From positions 438,135,080 to 438,199,079 of the forward strand of contig CM068373.1 in assembly GCA_034769895.1 (NCBI GenBank): 64,000 bases of DNA, in the 5' to 3' direction. Origin of the DNA: Magicicada septendecula (lineage: Eukaryota; Arthropoda; Insecta; Hemiptera; Cicadidae). Both the position numbers and the translations under genes were made by a program. This document shows positions 19,129 to 32,100 of the stretch, in pieces. Numbering within the stretch: position 1 is the first letter of the stretch; each line of letters starts with the position of its first letter. The notes below the pieces were generated by a model. That model had not been told where the DNA came from, made no database searches, and saw only the letters and a program-made list of their open reading frames with translations.

Positions 19129-20947
19129 AGTCCCAAGGGAATCAAGAGGTTTTCGTCCACCATAAATTCAGTAATGTTAGAACTCAAAATCCTCAATACC
19201 AAGTGACCGATGTAATGTGTGAAGAATTAGATGACCAAAATCAAATGTTAATTGATATTACAGTAGGACGAAAGGCCTGTAGATTTCTATTAGATACCGA
19301 TGCAATGATATTTGTTTTAAAACCCGGCATTAGTCAAAAGAAAATTTGGGAGAGTAGTATAATTGCGAGAGGAGCAACAAGTTGTGCCGGGTTTTTGAGA
19401 ACCCGGCGTTTTTATAAAGGAGAATTTAATTAATACAATTAACCGCCGAATTAATTAATTATGGTAATTAAGCGCGTGTTCTGTATTATCGTTTCGTTGC
19501 TGCACTGAAGGCTAGCGCGCCCTGTTGGCGGACCGGGTAATTATGTTTTTCGACGCAAAGCTTGTGTGCGTGTTCCGTCATTCGGACCTGAGCAGCAGTT
19601 GCGTCGACAGCCGTCCTCTCTGGCAGAGCTAAGTTTTCTTTAATTGTGTAAATCTATTCTTCATGCCTGATAGACGTTAAGCGATCTCCGGTAAGTGGGT
19701 TAAATGTATATATTGTTCATTTTATCGTAAAAGATTTAAATTTAGTTATAATTAACTTTTATGTGAATTGATAGAAGTTTGAAGTTTAACACGTGGCGTG
19801 TGACCGGAAAAGCATGTTCATTGTCAAATATTTGGTTTATTTAAACACTAACACTGTGTATTTTATAATTACCAATTGTACATGTGAAATGGGGCGTAAA
19901 AGAAAAATTATTATGTAATTTTGTGGAACTGGGGAACTTATTGAATTGTCTGTGTGAGCACGTGGTGTTATATGCGTAATGCCTGTTTGAGTATGTTAAC
20001 TTTTCTTACATTCATCATGTTATGAATTATAATATAATACATTCATATTATACATTCATATAATAAATTCGTATCATGAATTTATATCCAATTATGAAGC
20101 ATTGAGGTCTTGTGTGTGGTCTATGAATTTAAAAACCAAGAGTGAGAATGTTACACGTGTTATGAGGAACATGGTGAGATTGGTATGGTATGGCATATGT
20201 ATGTGTTGTGGTTTATGGGTAAGTGAAGTAATTATTATGAATGTCCAGGGTTCCCGATCCAGTCGGAAATGTGACCCCTCCGCATGTGGTAATTACATCC
20301 TCCACAATGACTTAAAACATCTAGACTCTCGGATCTTGGCTGCCAGTGGAGGAACTACTGCATATCATGTCACAGTACCCATGGGAAAAATCTGGACCAA
20401 AATGAGGTGACATTTAAGCATTTTTTTTTTTTAACTACACTAGGCCGCTACAGCAAACTCCATGTGTTGTGAATTTAACCATCAAAAACTCAAGTTATAC
20501 TTCATTGTGCTCACGTCCAGCTGAATTTTGGTTGCAAACTTTCACTGAAATAGTTCCCATAATGTAATTACGCTCCAGATTAATTGTAGTCCTGGCCATG
20601 GGGATGAGTCCGGCAGTCATTAATTTTATACTTTATTTCTTTTACTGTGATTATGAATGGGGGTTGTAAAAGTTTTTGGGGAATCTGTATTTTAGTGAAG
20701 TAGGTGGGTGCAGTTTGTAAATGCTGGGGGCTCGACCGGCTGGTCGGGTCCCTATTACAATCTTGGGTACTTTTTGCTGGTTAATTATTATTTAGATATT
20801 TCAAAAATGGGTTGGGAGTTTTTTTTAAATTGGTTTTAGGCCGGTTCACACTTTTAACCTGAGGCAGGCACCTGTTGGTGCAGATCTATGCAGGAACTGA
20901 TCATGTTACCTTATGTTGGGTCATGCTGTGGCACATGTCCGCGGCCG

Positions 20948-21490
20948 GGTCAATTCAGATTTGCTGTAAATTTTTATATTTCTATATAGTTTAAAAATTT
21001 TACAGTTTTTATAAAATTATACAGGCTGTGCCGATACTTAAATTTATTATTGTCTTTCTTGCTGTTATGGTCAATTCAGAATCTCTTTAAATTTTTATAT
21101 TTATTTATAATATTAAATTCTTACAATTTTATAGAATTATACAGGCTGTACTGCCACTTCAATTTATGATTTTATTTTCTTGCTGTTATGTTCAAATCGA
21201 ATTTTCTTTAAAATTTCATATTTTTATAAAATTAAAAATCTTATAATTTTTTATAAAACTATACAGGCTGTGCTGACACTCCAATTCATTATGGTCTTTT
21301 CTGGCTGTTATGGTCAATCACATTCTCTTTAAATGTTTATATTTTTATAAGATTAAGGATTTTACAATTTCTATAATTATACTGGCTGTGCTGGCAACTT
21401 AAATTTATAATTGTAGTTTCGGGTTATTATGGCAAGCCCAGATTTTCTCCACACTTATGTATGGGTTTGATAAGAATATACAGGCTGTCT
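20948..21490. repeat. About 120-bp tandem repeats inside solo LTR A
   Basis: TACAGGCTGTGC-like cores recur near 21020, 21140, 21262, 21380 and 21480, giving periods of about 120, 122, 118 and 100. Each is followed by CTTGCTGTTATG-GTCAAT-like sequence. Copies are diverged. Confidence 0.75.
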
Positions 21491-21522
21491 GCCAGGCTTA
21501 ACACGTTGTACTTTGTCTGTGA

Positions 21523-21640
21523 TCTATATGTATATGTATATATATATATATATGATATATATATGTATATATATATATATATCATATATATGTATATATA
21601 CATGTATGTATATATATATATGTGATACATATATATGTTC
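21523..21640. repeat. TA/TATG microsatellite
   Basis: Long alternating T/A and TATG runs. A second TA run lies at about 21729-21752. Confidence 0.85.
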
Positions 21641-22243
21641 AATCATGTGTTATCTTAAGGTCAAGTGTTATAAAAAAGGGATATTTAAAGAACTAATATG
21701 ATTATTGATATTATGTGATATTTTAACATATATATATATATATATATATATTTAATGTCGAAAGAGTTATTATGTCGGAAATACTATTGGGAATTTGTGA
21801 TATTAAAAGAGTTTTTCTTTCTGAATTGTAATATATTAAATGGTGAATTATGATGGTAATTTTAAATTGCGATTAATATATATATGTACAAATATGATTA
21901 AGAATATTACTATATTATGTCGGCAATACTATTTTGGGAATTTTGATATTAAAAGAATTTTTTTGTATGATGATATATTAAATGTTGAATTATGATGGTA
22001 GATTTTAAATTGCCATTAATGTGTATATATATAAAATATGATTTCAGAAATAATAAAAGTTGTTATTGTTGGTTAATAGAGAGTTTTAATTGCAAGTCCC
22101 GTCTCACTGGACCCAGCGCATTTTATGCTTCTTCTAGGCCTTCTGCCTAGTTCTAAATATATCTAGTAGCCTCTCCTTAAAAAAAAATAATAATAAGGAG
22201 GGGTTACAAAGTGATAAACTTAAAATGTACGGAGTAGAAAAGT

Positions 22244-23696
22244 TGTAACGGGGTTAAATGGGGTAACACCATGTTTGTTAACCACCCTGTAGATAAGGAG
22301 TATTAATGCAGATCTTGTAGGTTAATCGGTACCAAGTCGTACCAGTCGCGGCTGGAATTTTAGCAGAGGACGAGGAAGGTCATGGAAAAAAATACTTAGA
22401 CTCCAACCCAAAGTTCACCAAGCGGTAAATGCGAAACGTTTCCGCCAACACAATAAACCAATCAAAAATTATAATGAGACCTGCTTCCGGCTGTTGACCA
22501 CGAAGCAGATGAACGCAGAGAGGTGCCTAGCCATCTTGGACGAGTCAGTCGTACTCCAACCGCGCGGTTGTGTAAAAAGAGTACTCTACTAAATTAAGGT
22601 CGGCCGACAAAAATGTTGTTTTAATTAATGTGATTTAACTCAAATAACAGTACAACAAATAATAATAAACAATCCGTAACAGTGTCAAAATTCAACAGTT
22701 TCTAACCGAGTCTCGGACGGAGTGTTAAACAGCAACGGCGTGAAGTCGTAGTGATGATACAACAGAAAGGAGGGCAGTGAATGTTAAGTATCGACTGACT
22801 TTCAACTACTATCAATTTTCCTTTTTTCTGAAACAGTGTAACCTAAATCAATCAGTGTAAATTTATATAAATATAAATACCTTATAGTCCGTCTTGCGGT
22901 CTTGTAGTTTGTCAATATGTATCACTACATGTTTCGAAAGTAAACTTTCATCATCAGGTAAATTGTAAACTTCCTCCTATTTTTTAGTGCTCATTAGTGA
23001 AAGTAAAAAACAATAATTAATCAAACAACAACACACGTATTTATATTTATATAAATTTACAATTATTAATGCGGTCTGGAGTATTTATATTTACATAAAT
23101 TTACAATTATTAATGCGGTCTGGAGACTATACATACATAATAAATCAATTAGAATGAGATCTCGAAATTAAGGGGGTTTAGAGAGAGAGAGAGGGTGTTA
23201 GAAATACTGGTTTGTCTATCGAAAGTATATTCATAAAAACTAGTTACGTAAGATAATGTTTTCAAATTATTGGTAGATAAAAAATTGTAAGATTTAAATT
23301 TTGGGGTGACACAACATCATCATGTTGTCCAACCACTTGTAAAATAAAACGAAATTTTAAAAGTAGAAAGAAAGTAATTTTTCAATAAAAGAAACTACTG
23401 TTTGATTTATCGATATAAATGAGTTAGCTTAGTTATTTCGCCCTAACCATTACCTGTGCTTTGTGCTAAAAACTCGTCTAACGTCTCTTGGAATTTTCTG
23501 AGATCAAGGAAGTCAGGTAGCAAAATTTATCCAAGTTTCTAAGGGAAAGTGTCGACAAGGTTTATATATTAGCCTGAATTAATATATTGGCGGCCCTGAA
23601 AGTTTCTGGTGTTTGAAGGTAAGTTACGAGATAGAGATCGCAAGACAGGTAAAAATTCTGGCGTATTAAGTTTATAAAAGTGCTTATAACATTACA
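22244..23696 (+). mobile_element. Solo LTR B (1.45 kb), TSD AAGT
   Basis: Begins TGTAACGGGG, ends AACATTACA, flanked by AAGT at 22240-22243 and 23697-23700. It contains the palindromes AACCGCGCGGTT and GTCGGCCGAC and a short minus-strand Penelope 3'-end fragment (about 22870-22990). A 44-bp direct duplication (23039-23126) is also present. Its last 250 bp match the minus-strand LTR fragment at 55546-56028. Confidence 0.8.
22920..22965 (-). ncRNA. Hammerhead-ribozyme-like core in Penelope fragment
   Basis: On the minus strand: CTGATGA, stem II GAAAG/CTTTC, then GAAA, then palindrome ACATGT as a possible short stem III, then A as the cleavage-site base. Flanking TTTAC and GTGAT can pair as stem I (four pairs including one G-U). 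An extra T sits before stem II. The downstream motif AAGACGGACTAT is shared with the copy near 54130. Confidence 0.6.
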
Positions 23697-24805
23697 AAGT
23701 AGGCTTAACGGTCGGTAATAATTGTAGAGTATATCATGATTTTGTTGTAGCTGATATTAAAATGAGGTATGACGGATTAATAGGTGTAGATTTAATGAAA
23801 AAACTAGGGATGAGAATTGACTTCTCTACAGAGAATGTGTATGTTGCCAATAACATAATTAGTGTAAGCGTAAGCAATACGATAGGGAGTAAATCACTAG
23901 GTACAGATGAGGAAGAGCCTGGCCAGCTCACCGATTCTTCACCTATTACTGCTATTATCAGTAACGCTCTAACTTTGAATAGTAACGAGAGTATATGTAA
24001 TGTAGTTACGTGTGAGAATTACTCCAACCCGCCTATGTCCGAGATGCTTCTTCGGGGACGTCTGAATATGGTAGCATCAGAATCGTGTCGTCTCAAAAGC
24101 CACGAGTTTCAAAAGCCACGAATTCTAAGAAGACGGCCGGTAAGGTTCTGTCGTATACCTGGACCAGTCTCAAAAGCCACGAGCCGGGACAGCAATGCTT
24201 TGGGTTGTTATAGTTTGTGGAAGACCTGTTATTTTTTTTCTTTCCCCCTTTTGTCGTCAACGAACCTAGCAAACGGATTGTGTTATCTAGCTTTATTTTA
24301 CGTCATTATAAGGCCTTAAAATGCCCATAAGAATAACAAAATTATTATTTTTTGCAATTTTTTATTAAACAAGTATTGTAGGTAGGTTATGTTAGAAATA
24401 AAAATACGCAGGGGGCGAAGCCCCCCCCGGTACGTGGGGCATGCGAAATTTTCGTTTAAAAAATGTCCAAAAGAGTAAAAAAATTGTTTTTTGCAATTTT
24501 TTATTAAACAAGTATTCACATATTAGTTTACATAGAATCATATTAGTTAAGAATTCACATATTTTATTAAACATATTTACATATTCACAGCATTCAATAT
24601 TAACTGTTATTTTCAATTCTTTTCCTCTTCACTGGATCAATCGGACCGATCAATACATTTTAGCAATGAAAGCCATTACTTCTAGGAATCTCGGAATATC
24701 TCTTGTTTCTTCATATATTTTAGTATTTTTTTCTATCCTCTTGTCAAGTTGGGAATATTTCTTTTTCCTTTTTACACCTTCAAGATTCAATTCCATCCTG
24801 ACTAT

Positions 24806-27000
24806 TGTGCTGAACTGGCTTCGGCAACGTATTATTAGTATTTTAAAAACGAGCGCCGCTGACGTCACGCACTGCCACACTGTTACGATAGTTTGTTGCC
24901 GGTCGGTTATACACACAAACGGTTGTGCAGCTACGCAATACAGCTGGCGCTGCCAGCCAGCTGTGTCTGTACATTCCTGCATTCGGAGGTTACTTGGCTG
25001 GACCGAAACGTTGTATCGGCCTCATTTCTGCTTGGTCCTCCAACCTGTTCATCTGGTCTCGGCTGGCGGCAAACTTCTATCCAGGACTTCCGAACCTATC
25101 ACTATGATAGGCTAGATAAAGTGTTGTTCCAGGTACGTGCAAGTCTGCGGGTTCTGAAAATATTCTAACCCCAAATATATTTTGTGTTTCAGCTTTCATT
25201 ATGAGTTATGCTTGTGTGTGTGTGTGCGTATAGAGCAGTTTTTAACCTGGGCATTAATGCTATTACAAAATCAAATTAAATTAAATTTAATTAAATTATG
25301 AATGTGAGAGTCGTGGGTCAAGTTGATTTCAATAGAGAATATGCTAATGTATCTTGCACTCAGCTGTTTTGATGTAATTAATAACTACGAAAGACACAGC
25401 TAATCCATTTGAATATTTCAATGAAACATTAAGAAAGTAATTGCTAGACGAGCTTAATACTGTTTAATCTGAATTGGTGGCGATGTGTGTGTGCGCTGTT
25501 GCTGCTTAAAGTTAGTGTTGGTATTTAATGTGGACGGCCTAAGTGGCGTGATTTTCTTTATGACACCCTCTACAACCTATTGTATGTCCAGGTGCTCGAC
25601 CAAGGGCGAGATGGGTGTCAGGGGGTGGACGAACATCTGTCCACCCTAATGGCAGAGACGATCCTATAGCCACAATGCCGTCAGTCGAGGACTTTTCCAA
25701 CGCTAAGCTGCACCAGGGATTTGTGACACGACTGTGACATCACTGATCCGCGCCTATACGAACTAAGTACACCGGACAATCCAGGTGGGAAAATTCTGAT
25801 TATCTATTTCTCTCTCTCTACAACATGTGAATGCACAGAAGCCGCCAGAAGCTCACTCGTGAAGTTCTGAACATTATACTCTAGCACAAACTCTCGTGTT
25901 CAATTATGTTATAGCATGTGTGAACATTACCACAGTACACCTAATGAAGTATCTTATAACTGTATAATGTGTAAGAAGTTACACACATACACACACATCC
26001 GCAGTTTGCTGTAAGATCTAACTTTCATTTAATTAAGACCATTAGGGAGTTAATTATCTCGTGCTATCATGTCATCTGGTCATGGCTGAGTTTTAATAAC
26101 GTAGCGGGGGTTGTCTGATGCTGTAGATGAGAATCGATTTTCTTTCACACACATACTTAACGCTTAATGATTAAGGTAAGGGGTCGTTTGGCTGGTTGAG
26201 TTTCGGGGCGGTCACTTACATTCTCTGGTGTGAACTATGCTTGTGAATATGCTGGCAAATCTATGCTTAGGAGCTGAGATATTCCATTTACGTTGTCATT
26301 TATATTTGTATCTATCTATACACATTAGGGTTCCTTCATTTACTGTAGTTGGAATGGGTTTATGAGGAGGTTAGTGTTGAAATGAGGGATGTTTTGTTAT
26401 TCATGTCGTATATGTGTTTGTGTGTGTAATTTTACTATATATATATTTTTGGGGGGGGGAATATGTAACGGATTTAAAAAAGAGAATAACCATAAATGTG
26501 CTTACTGAGACAACAGGCTAGCCTATTTGATATTATACAACACTGATGGATTAGTATTGCTTTATGAATGAGATTATTACTAACTTTGACTCATACATAA
26601 TCAGGCAGAAATTTTTGCAATTAGTTTAATATCAATTCACTTACTTTGTGACATTATGAATTAATGGATATACCTATATATACATATATATATATAATTC
26701 TGCCTTTAATGGTGTGCTCACACAATCACGAACTTGTCATGTATGTAAAATCTTGCAGGTTGAATAAAGCACACGCTTGTTGGTTAAAAGAGTTTTTCAT
26801 TTGCAAGTCCTGTCATTCACCTGGGGGGGACATGTCTGTAATTGTATTTGGGCCTTGCACACTTTTGCTTCCTCTAGGTTTTTTACCTAGTTCTAAATAT
26901 GATGTCTCTCCCCTTTTACAAAAAAAAACTTAATAAAAATAAAATTAAATAAAATTCAAAAAAAAATTACAAAACTTAGAAAAATAAAAGGGGGGTTTCA
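24806..27000 (+). repeat. 5' LTR of the young gypsy element
   Basis: TG...CA ends; contains CA/TG microsatellite and an A-rich 3' part. Short ORFs that recur in both LTRs are by-products. The internal region begins at 27001. Confidence 0.9.
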
Positions 27001-27002
27001 AA

Positions 27003-27020
27003 TGGTAGTTCAGAGCGTGG
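27003..27020 (+). promoter_or_regulatory. Primer-binding site of the young gypsy element
   Basis: TGGTAGTTCAGAGCGTGG starts two bases after the LTR end. It would pair with the 3' end of a tRNA, which was not identified. The following leader (27021-27873) has no gene. Confidence 0.6.
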
Positions 27021-27873
27021 TTGTTATGATTCTGGGTGGATAGTAGGTATTATTTCTGCCTTATTTTTCTCTGTTGAACTTGAGAAATTTTAGAATCTAG
27101 GGACTTATATTTATTTTCTTAAATGAAACTTAGTGTGGCTACAGACATGTCAGCTGGTGTTAGGACTTGCAAATTATTTCAAATTATTTTTGATTAGAAT
27201 CCAAGTGTTGTAAGAAAACTTAATGGTAGTGTAATAAATTAACAGAATGAACAACCAGAAAAAGAGCACATTTTATAAAATGAATAAGGGGTTAATGAAG
27301 TTTAAAATAATTTAATATGTGTTAGTGTTTAAGTGATTATTTTGTGATGTTGAGTGTGAGATGAATTTTGAAAAGGGGTTATAAGAATGTGATTAATTTT
27401 TTTTAATGAATGTGTGCTGATTGGTTGCACTTGCACATACCCTGGAGCTCATACGGAGTCTGGACATGATGAGGGCCGTCGGTACTTGTTGAGTTTGATT
27501 ATGACTTGTCTCTTGGATTAGACAACGTGTTTGGGTAGCATCCCAGTTATATGGTAATTGTTTATTGAGGGCGTTGCGTTGCGGTATCGTATTTTGAATG
27601 CGGTTATGGTCCGACCAAGGGCATGGATGTGATAGTTTATATTTTCGATTATATCGAATTTTATGTGTACTTTGTGTGTTGTATTTAGTGAGTTAGTTTG
27701 GTTGTTTTGTGTTGTGTTCTCTTCTGGGCATTTTGCATGGCTGTTTCTCTGCTTTTATGACACCCATCTCGTCGTATCGCTAGAGCATTCTGGAGCCGCT
27801 TGTATGATCAAGTTCTTCCTGTCGTTCTCTTTAATTCTTGCTTTTACGTGGTGTGTGTGTGGATTGCGCGGTC

Positions 27874-29151
27874 ATGTCCATTTCGGTAAATGTGGATTTG
27901 TTTGTAAAAGATGAGCTCGAGTGGGAGGTCCGGTTCCGGGGACGGAAGCCGCAGGAGACTGTTGTTTCATTAAGGAAGCAACTCCGTGAGGCTCTTGCCT
28001 CCGGTGAGGCACCGAGTGGGAGAGTATTACTTACGGATGTCACCGCCGAGGTGGAGCTGTGCTCGGAAAAATTTGTAGAACTGCTCGATTTGGCCGAAGG
28101 CCTGCAGTCGGCGGCACCCACCTCTACGGCTAGACAGAGGGTGCGCCAACGTTTACAACACGTTCTATGCCGTTTACAGAATGCTGAATCACAGGCTACC
28201 ACCTCGGAATTAGAGAAAAATGTTGTCACTCTTAGGGAGCAAGTGGCGATGGCATTACGGGAGTTTTCTCTCGGCCAGCGTCGCCACGTAGATCCGAATT
28301 CCGGTTCTTCTTCTTCTTCTGTTGAGACGGCAGCCAGGGTGGAACCCCCTGTGCATGTTCCTGCCTTTTCCGATATGGCCACCGCAAGCAATCACAAGCT
28401 TCCTAACCCACTGTCGGATGTCATTCAGCGTCTCCCAGTTGTCGATGGTCTGGATCCTGAGGCGCTTTTGAGATTCTTGCGCGTATTTTTTCAGTTGGCC
28501 GATTTCCCTGGGCTGTCGGAGCGGACTTTGCTTGAGCTCATTTACCCGTACTGTCGGGGATCTATGGCTGAGCGCGTGACAAGTACCCTTAGGGATGGTG
28601 GTGGCATAGACCATTTCCATCGGGAAGTCCTGGACGCTTTCGTACCGGGAAGGTTACACGACCGGTTACGACACAAACATTTCTATAGAGTTCAAGCAAG
28701 CGGAGAGTCCCTTGCTCATTTCATTTCCAGTGTTAAAGACGCGGCCCGGATCCTGAGGCTGGGGTTGTCAGAGTCTGATGTCATTCATACTATTTTGCAG
28801 GGCGTGACGCCGGAGGAACGGTCACGTTTGACATTCGCTGCCCGTCCCCAAAGTTTTATTGATTTAGACCGGCTGTGCGCCGAGTCGACCACTATACAGG
28901 GTAATGACGATATTAGAGCCCGCGAGGCTAGGAGGGGTTCAGAACGCCCTAATTTCGAGCGACGAGTCGGGCAGCCCGGGTCTTGGGGTCCTAGGCCTGC
29001 GCCGGTTCAGAGCTGTGAAGTACGAGAATTATTCTGTTCTAGGTGTCATAGATCCGGTCACGTCGCGCGCTATTGTAACGATGCTAGACAGCGTCAAGGG
29101 ACTTCCCGAAAAGGTAACCTTTCAAAAAACGTAAATTCTCGGGGAAGATAA
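27874..29151 (+). CDS. gag: Gag polyprotein (young gypsy)
   Basis: 425 codons from the ATG at 27874, the first good Met in frame (MSISVNVDLFVKDELEWEVR). The N-terminal third is Glu/Leu-rich and probably helical. The middle capsid region (DGLDPEALLRFLRVFFQLAD, VLDAFVPGRLHDRL, GESLAHFISSVKDAAR) matches retrotransposon gag proteins. A single zinc knuckle CSRCHRSGHVARYC fits C-x2-C-x4-H-x4-C near the C-terminus and binds genomic RNA in this family. The frame is intact and ends at a TAA after the frameshift signal. The product would form the virus-like particle. Confidence 0.92.
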   Translation: MSISVNVDLFVKDELEWEVRFRGRKPQETVVSLRKQLREALASGEAPSGRVLLTDVTAEVELCSEKFVELLDLAEGLQSAAPTSTARQRVRQRLQHVLCRLQNAESQATTSELEKNVVTLREQVAMALREFSLGQRRHVDPNSGSSSSSVETAARVEPPVHVPAFSDMATASNHKLPNPLSDVIQRLPVVDGLDPEALLRFLRVFFQLADFPGLSERTLLELIYPYCRGSMAERVTSTLRDGGGIDHFHREVLDAFVPGRLHDRLRHKHFYRVQASGESLAHFISSVKDAARILRLGLSESDVIHTILQGVTPEERSRLTFAARPQSFIDLDRLCAESTTIQGNDDIRAREARRGSERPNFERRVGQPGSWGPRPAPVQSCEVRELFCSRCHRSGHVARYCNDARQRQGTSRKGNLSKNVNSRGR

Positions 29152-29171
29152 GTCGGGAGTGCTCTTCCCCG
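29124..29171 (+). promoter_or_regulatory. Programmed -1 ribosomal frameshift signal (gag-pol)
   Basis: Slippery heptamer A AAA AAC at 29124-29130, in the exact phase with Gag codons (AAA at 29125, AAC at 29128). Nine bases later comes a perfect 9-bp stem, CGGGGAAGA (29140-29148) with TCTTCCCCG (29163-29171), and a 14-nt loop. The -1 frame is open from the heptamer into protease and RT, while Gag stops at 29149-29151. Confidence 0.85.
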
Positions 29172-32100
29172 TTAGGCCGTTCTCTTCCGGTTTCACTTAA
29201 CCCCAGGCGGATAGCTAATCCCGGGTCATCCGGCTCCAAGGTCCTGCGAACTGTCCCCAACTACAGTTCAGTATGCCCCTTCCTGTTGGTCGAGTTGAAA
29301 AAGGGTCAGCTCAGAGCCTTGGTTGACTCTGGATCAGCCCGATCCATAATTTCATCTAGAGTATGTGAGGACCTTGAACAACAGGGCTTACTATTAGGGT
29401 CGGATCGGTCTTCCGTGGTATGCTGGACTGCATCGCGGGAAATTCTGCCCATCTCCCGGGTGGTTTCCCTGAGTATTAAAATCGAGTGTTTTTCATGGGT
29501 GTGGCGATTTTTGGTTTCTCCGGCTCTGGGAGTCGACTGCATTGTGGGTGCCGATTTCATCTCCAAGAGTGGTCTCGTTTTAGATCTTCAAGCGCACCAC
29601 TGTTATTTTAAATTCAATCGGGAGGTTGTCATTCCTTTCCTTGGATACCAGGGAGCTAAGGGAGGTGTCCAAGAGGTTGTGTGTCCCGATTCAGAAAGAG
29701 ACCATCTCACCCCGTCCCAGAGGCATGCTTTAGATCATTTGTGTGAGCAGTTCCCCACTGTATTAACTCCCAACCTGGGGTTCACACATCTTTTGGAATA
29801 TAAGATCCGTTTAACGGACTCCGCCGTAGTCCGCTCACACCCATACAAATTCGCCCCTCCAAAGATGGATGTCCTAAGAGAGAAGGTTCAAGAGTTGCTT
29901 AAACAAGGGGTCATTGAACCTTCCAACTCTAGTTATGCAAGTCCAGCATTTCTGGTGCCCAAGCCTGGAGGTAAACAGCGTATGGTCATTGACTATCGCA
30001 AACTCAATGCTAATATTGAGGTGGATTCAGTTCCTCTTCCCGATTTACATTCCGCGTTCGATTGGTTTAGTGGGGCCAGGTACTTCACCATCTTTGACCT
30101 CAATGCCGCTTATCATCAGATTCCTCTGTCTAAGGAAAGCCGCCCTTATACGGCATTCTGTGTGCCATGGAATCTTTATCAATATACTAGGGTACCCATG
30201 GGTCTGGCAGTGGGGGCTCAAACCCTCACGCGACTACTTGACACTGTATTCCATGACGTAAAATTTAAATTCATCTTTAATTATCTTGATGACCTCTTGG
30301 TCTACAGTAAAACGTTCGAGGAGCATCTGGGTCACCTGAGAGAGGTGATGTGCCGATTGAGGAGTGCTGGCCTCACTATCAATCCAGACAAGGTAAAGTT
30401 TGCACAAAGGAGTATTTCGTTTTTAGGGCATCTCGTCTCATATGGGGGTGTGACGGTCGACCCGGAGAGGACACAAGGCATCCGGGATTTTCCTCCCCCT
30501 AGGGATGCGAAAGGTGTTGCCAGATTTGTTGGCATGGTCAATTTTTACCGCAGATTTATCCCTAATGCCGCGTAGATTGCTGTACCTTTAAACGAACTCA
30601 GGAAAAAGGGTACCAAATTTGTATGGGGAGAGAGGCAACAGCGGGCCTTTGATACCCTCAAGGAGGCGATCGTCTCTCCCCCTGTGTTGAGGATGCCTGA
30701 TTTTTCAAAAAAATTCATTTTGCAAACGGACGCGAGTTCTGTTGCGCTCGGGGCGGTTCTGTCCCAGGAAGTCGATGGTGCTAGGCAGCCGGTGGCATTT
30801 ATATCCCGGACCTTGACCCAACAAGAGAGGAAGTCTTCAGTGTATGAACTAGAGTGTCTTGCTGTTGTGTACGCTCTAGATAAGTTCAGGCGTTTCTTGG
30901 AACACGCTGAGTTCCTGTTGGAGACCGATAATCAGGCTCTCTCCTGGCTTCTCGCTCATCCCCGGCAGCTGGGTAAAATAGGGCGTTGGGTGGTCAAGAT
31001 CTCATCCTTTAAATTCAAAGTGCAACACATCAGGGGAACACAAAATGTTGTTGCAGACGCCTTGTCACGTATGTTCTCCCAACCCAGCGAGGCCAATTCT
31101 GAGCAACCCTGTTCCGTTCTGCTGGATTTTCCTTTGGCTTTTACTGATGTGTTACCCCATCAGTTAAATGATGAAGAGTTGGGTCCTATCATCCAACACC
31201 TAAAAGAGGGTAACGTGCAGGTACCATATTTTCTGTCCAAGGGCGTCCTGTGCTGCCGAGAACGAAAAGGACGTGCCCCGAAGGTTGTGCTGCCTAGCAA
31301 GCTCGTGCCAATGGTCTTCAGCTACTATCATGATTCCCCAATAGGTGGCCATAAGGGAATTTCGAAGACCATTTCCAGTATTAGGAGGCATTTCATCTGG
31401 AAGGGCATGGACAGGGACATCGCGGCTCGTGTGAAAGCATGTCATCTCTGTGGCTTGAGTAAGCCTGCTCAAAACACTAAATTGGGTCTATTGTCATCTG
31501 ATGTGGCGAGCAAACCCATGGAGAAGTTATTCATAGACTACGTGGGACCTTTCCCTCGTAGCAAGTCAGGTAATGCTTACCTACTTGTTTGCGTGGATGC
31601 TTTTTCCAAGTTTGTCTGGCTACTGCCCTTACGACAGGCAAACACTCGCTCAACTATCCTTATGCTACAGACCCATGTCTTTCAGCATTTCGGTTTTCCG
31701 TCCACCATTGTCTCTGACAATGGACCACAGTTCATTTCAAAAGATTTCCGGCGTATGTGTTTCGCTAACGGCATCCAACATGTGACCACTTCCCCGTACT
31801 ACCCTCAACCGTCCCACGCGGAGAGATTTAACCGGAATCTCCGTTCAGCGCTTATCGCCTATCATGCTGAACAACAGGATTGTTGGGACCAAAATTTAAA
31901 GTGGTTGCAATTGGCATTTAACACGGCCCTACACGAGAGTCACAAGGCCGTACCCTTTGAAGTCATGTTTGGGTTCTCGCCGAGTTTGCCGTTGGACAAT
32001 TTGTGGCACATTGATGATCTTCTGCCGAACGATCCTGAGGTCACGACTGTGGACAGATGGCGGGAGGTCCGGAGGAATTTGCTTCGTGCGCACGAACGCG

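Larger units (their letters stand above)
19383..22208 (+). mobile_element. Solo LTR A (2.8 kb), TSD AAGT
   Basis: Starts TGTGCCGGG and ends GGGGTTACA, flanked by AAGT at 19379-19382 and 22209-22212, inside the protease frame. Its 3' portion (GCAAGTCCCGTC, CTTCTAGGCC...CTAGTTCTAAATAT) resembles the 3' part of the young gypsy LTR at 24806-27000, so it is a related family. It carries internal 120-bp tandem repeats and a TA-rich microsatellite. No internal coding region is present, as expected after LTR-LTR recombination. Confidence 0.8.
19203..24083 (+). pseudogene. Aspartic protease of the env retrovirus, interrupted by two solo LTRs
   Basis: Coding parts are 19203-19382, 22213-22243 and 23701-24083. 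The active site reads LLDTDAM, so the Gly of the DTGA motif is Asp. The flap and C-terminal region continues after the second LTR (HDFVVADIKMRYDGLIGVDL). After removal of each LTR plus one copy of its AAGT duplication, the frame connects without gaps across both sites. The MULE then cuts the downstream linker at 24084. Confidence 0.75.

Noticed and set aside
21427..21701. Tyr/Ile-rich open frames on both strands
   Set aside because: They are translations of the TA/TATG microsatellite and have no protein features.
24650..25168. Several overlapping frames on both strands, repeated near 32577-33095
   Set aside because: LTR sequence of the young gypsy element; no motifs, and the frames differ outside the LTR.
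26664..26933. Open frame that recurs at 34590-34859
   Set aside because: It lies in both LTRs of the young gypsy element; identical repetition reflects LTR identity, not a gene.
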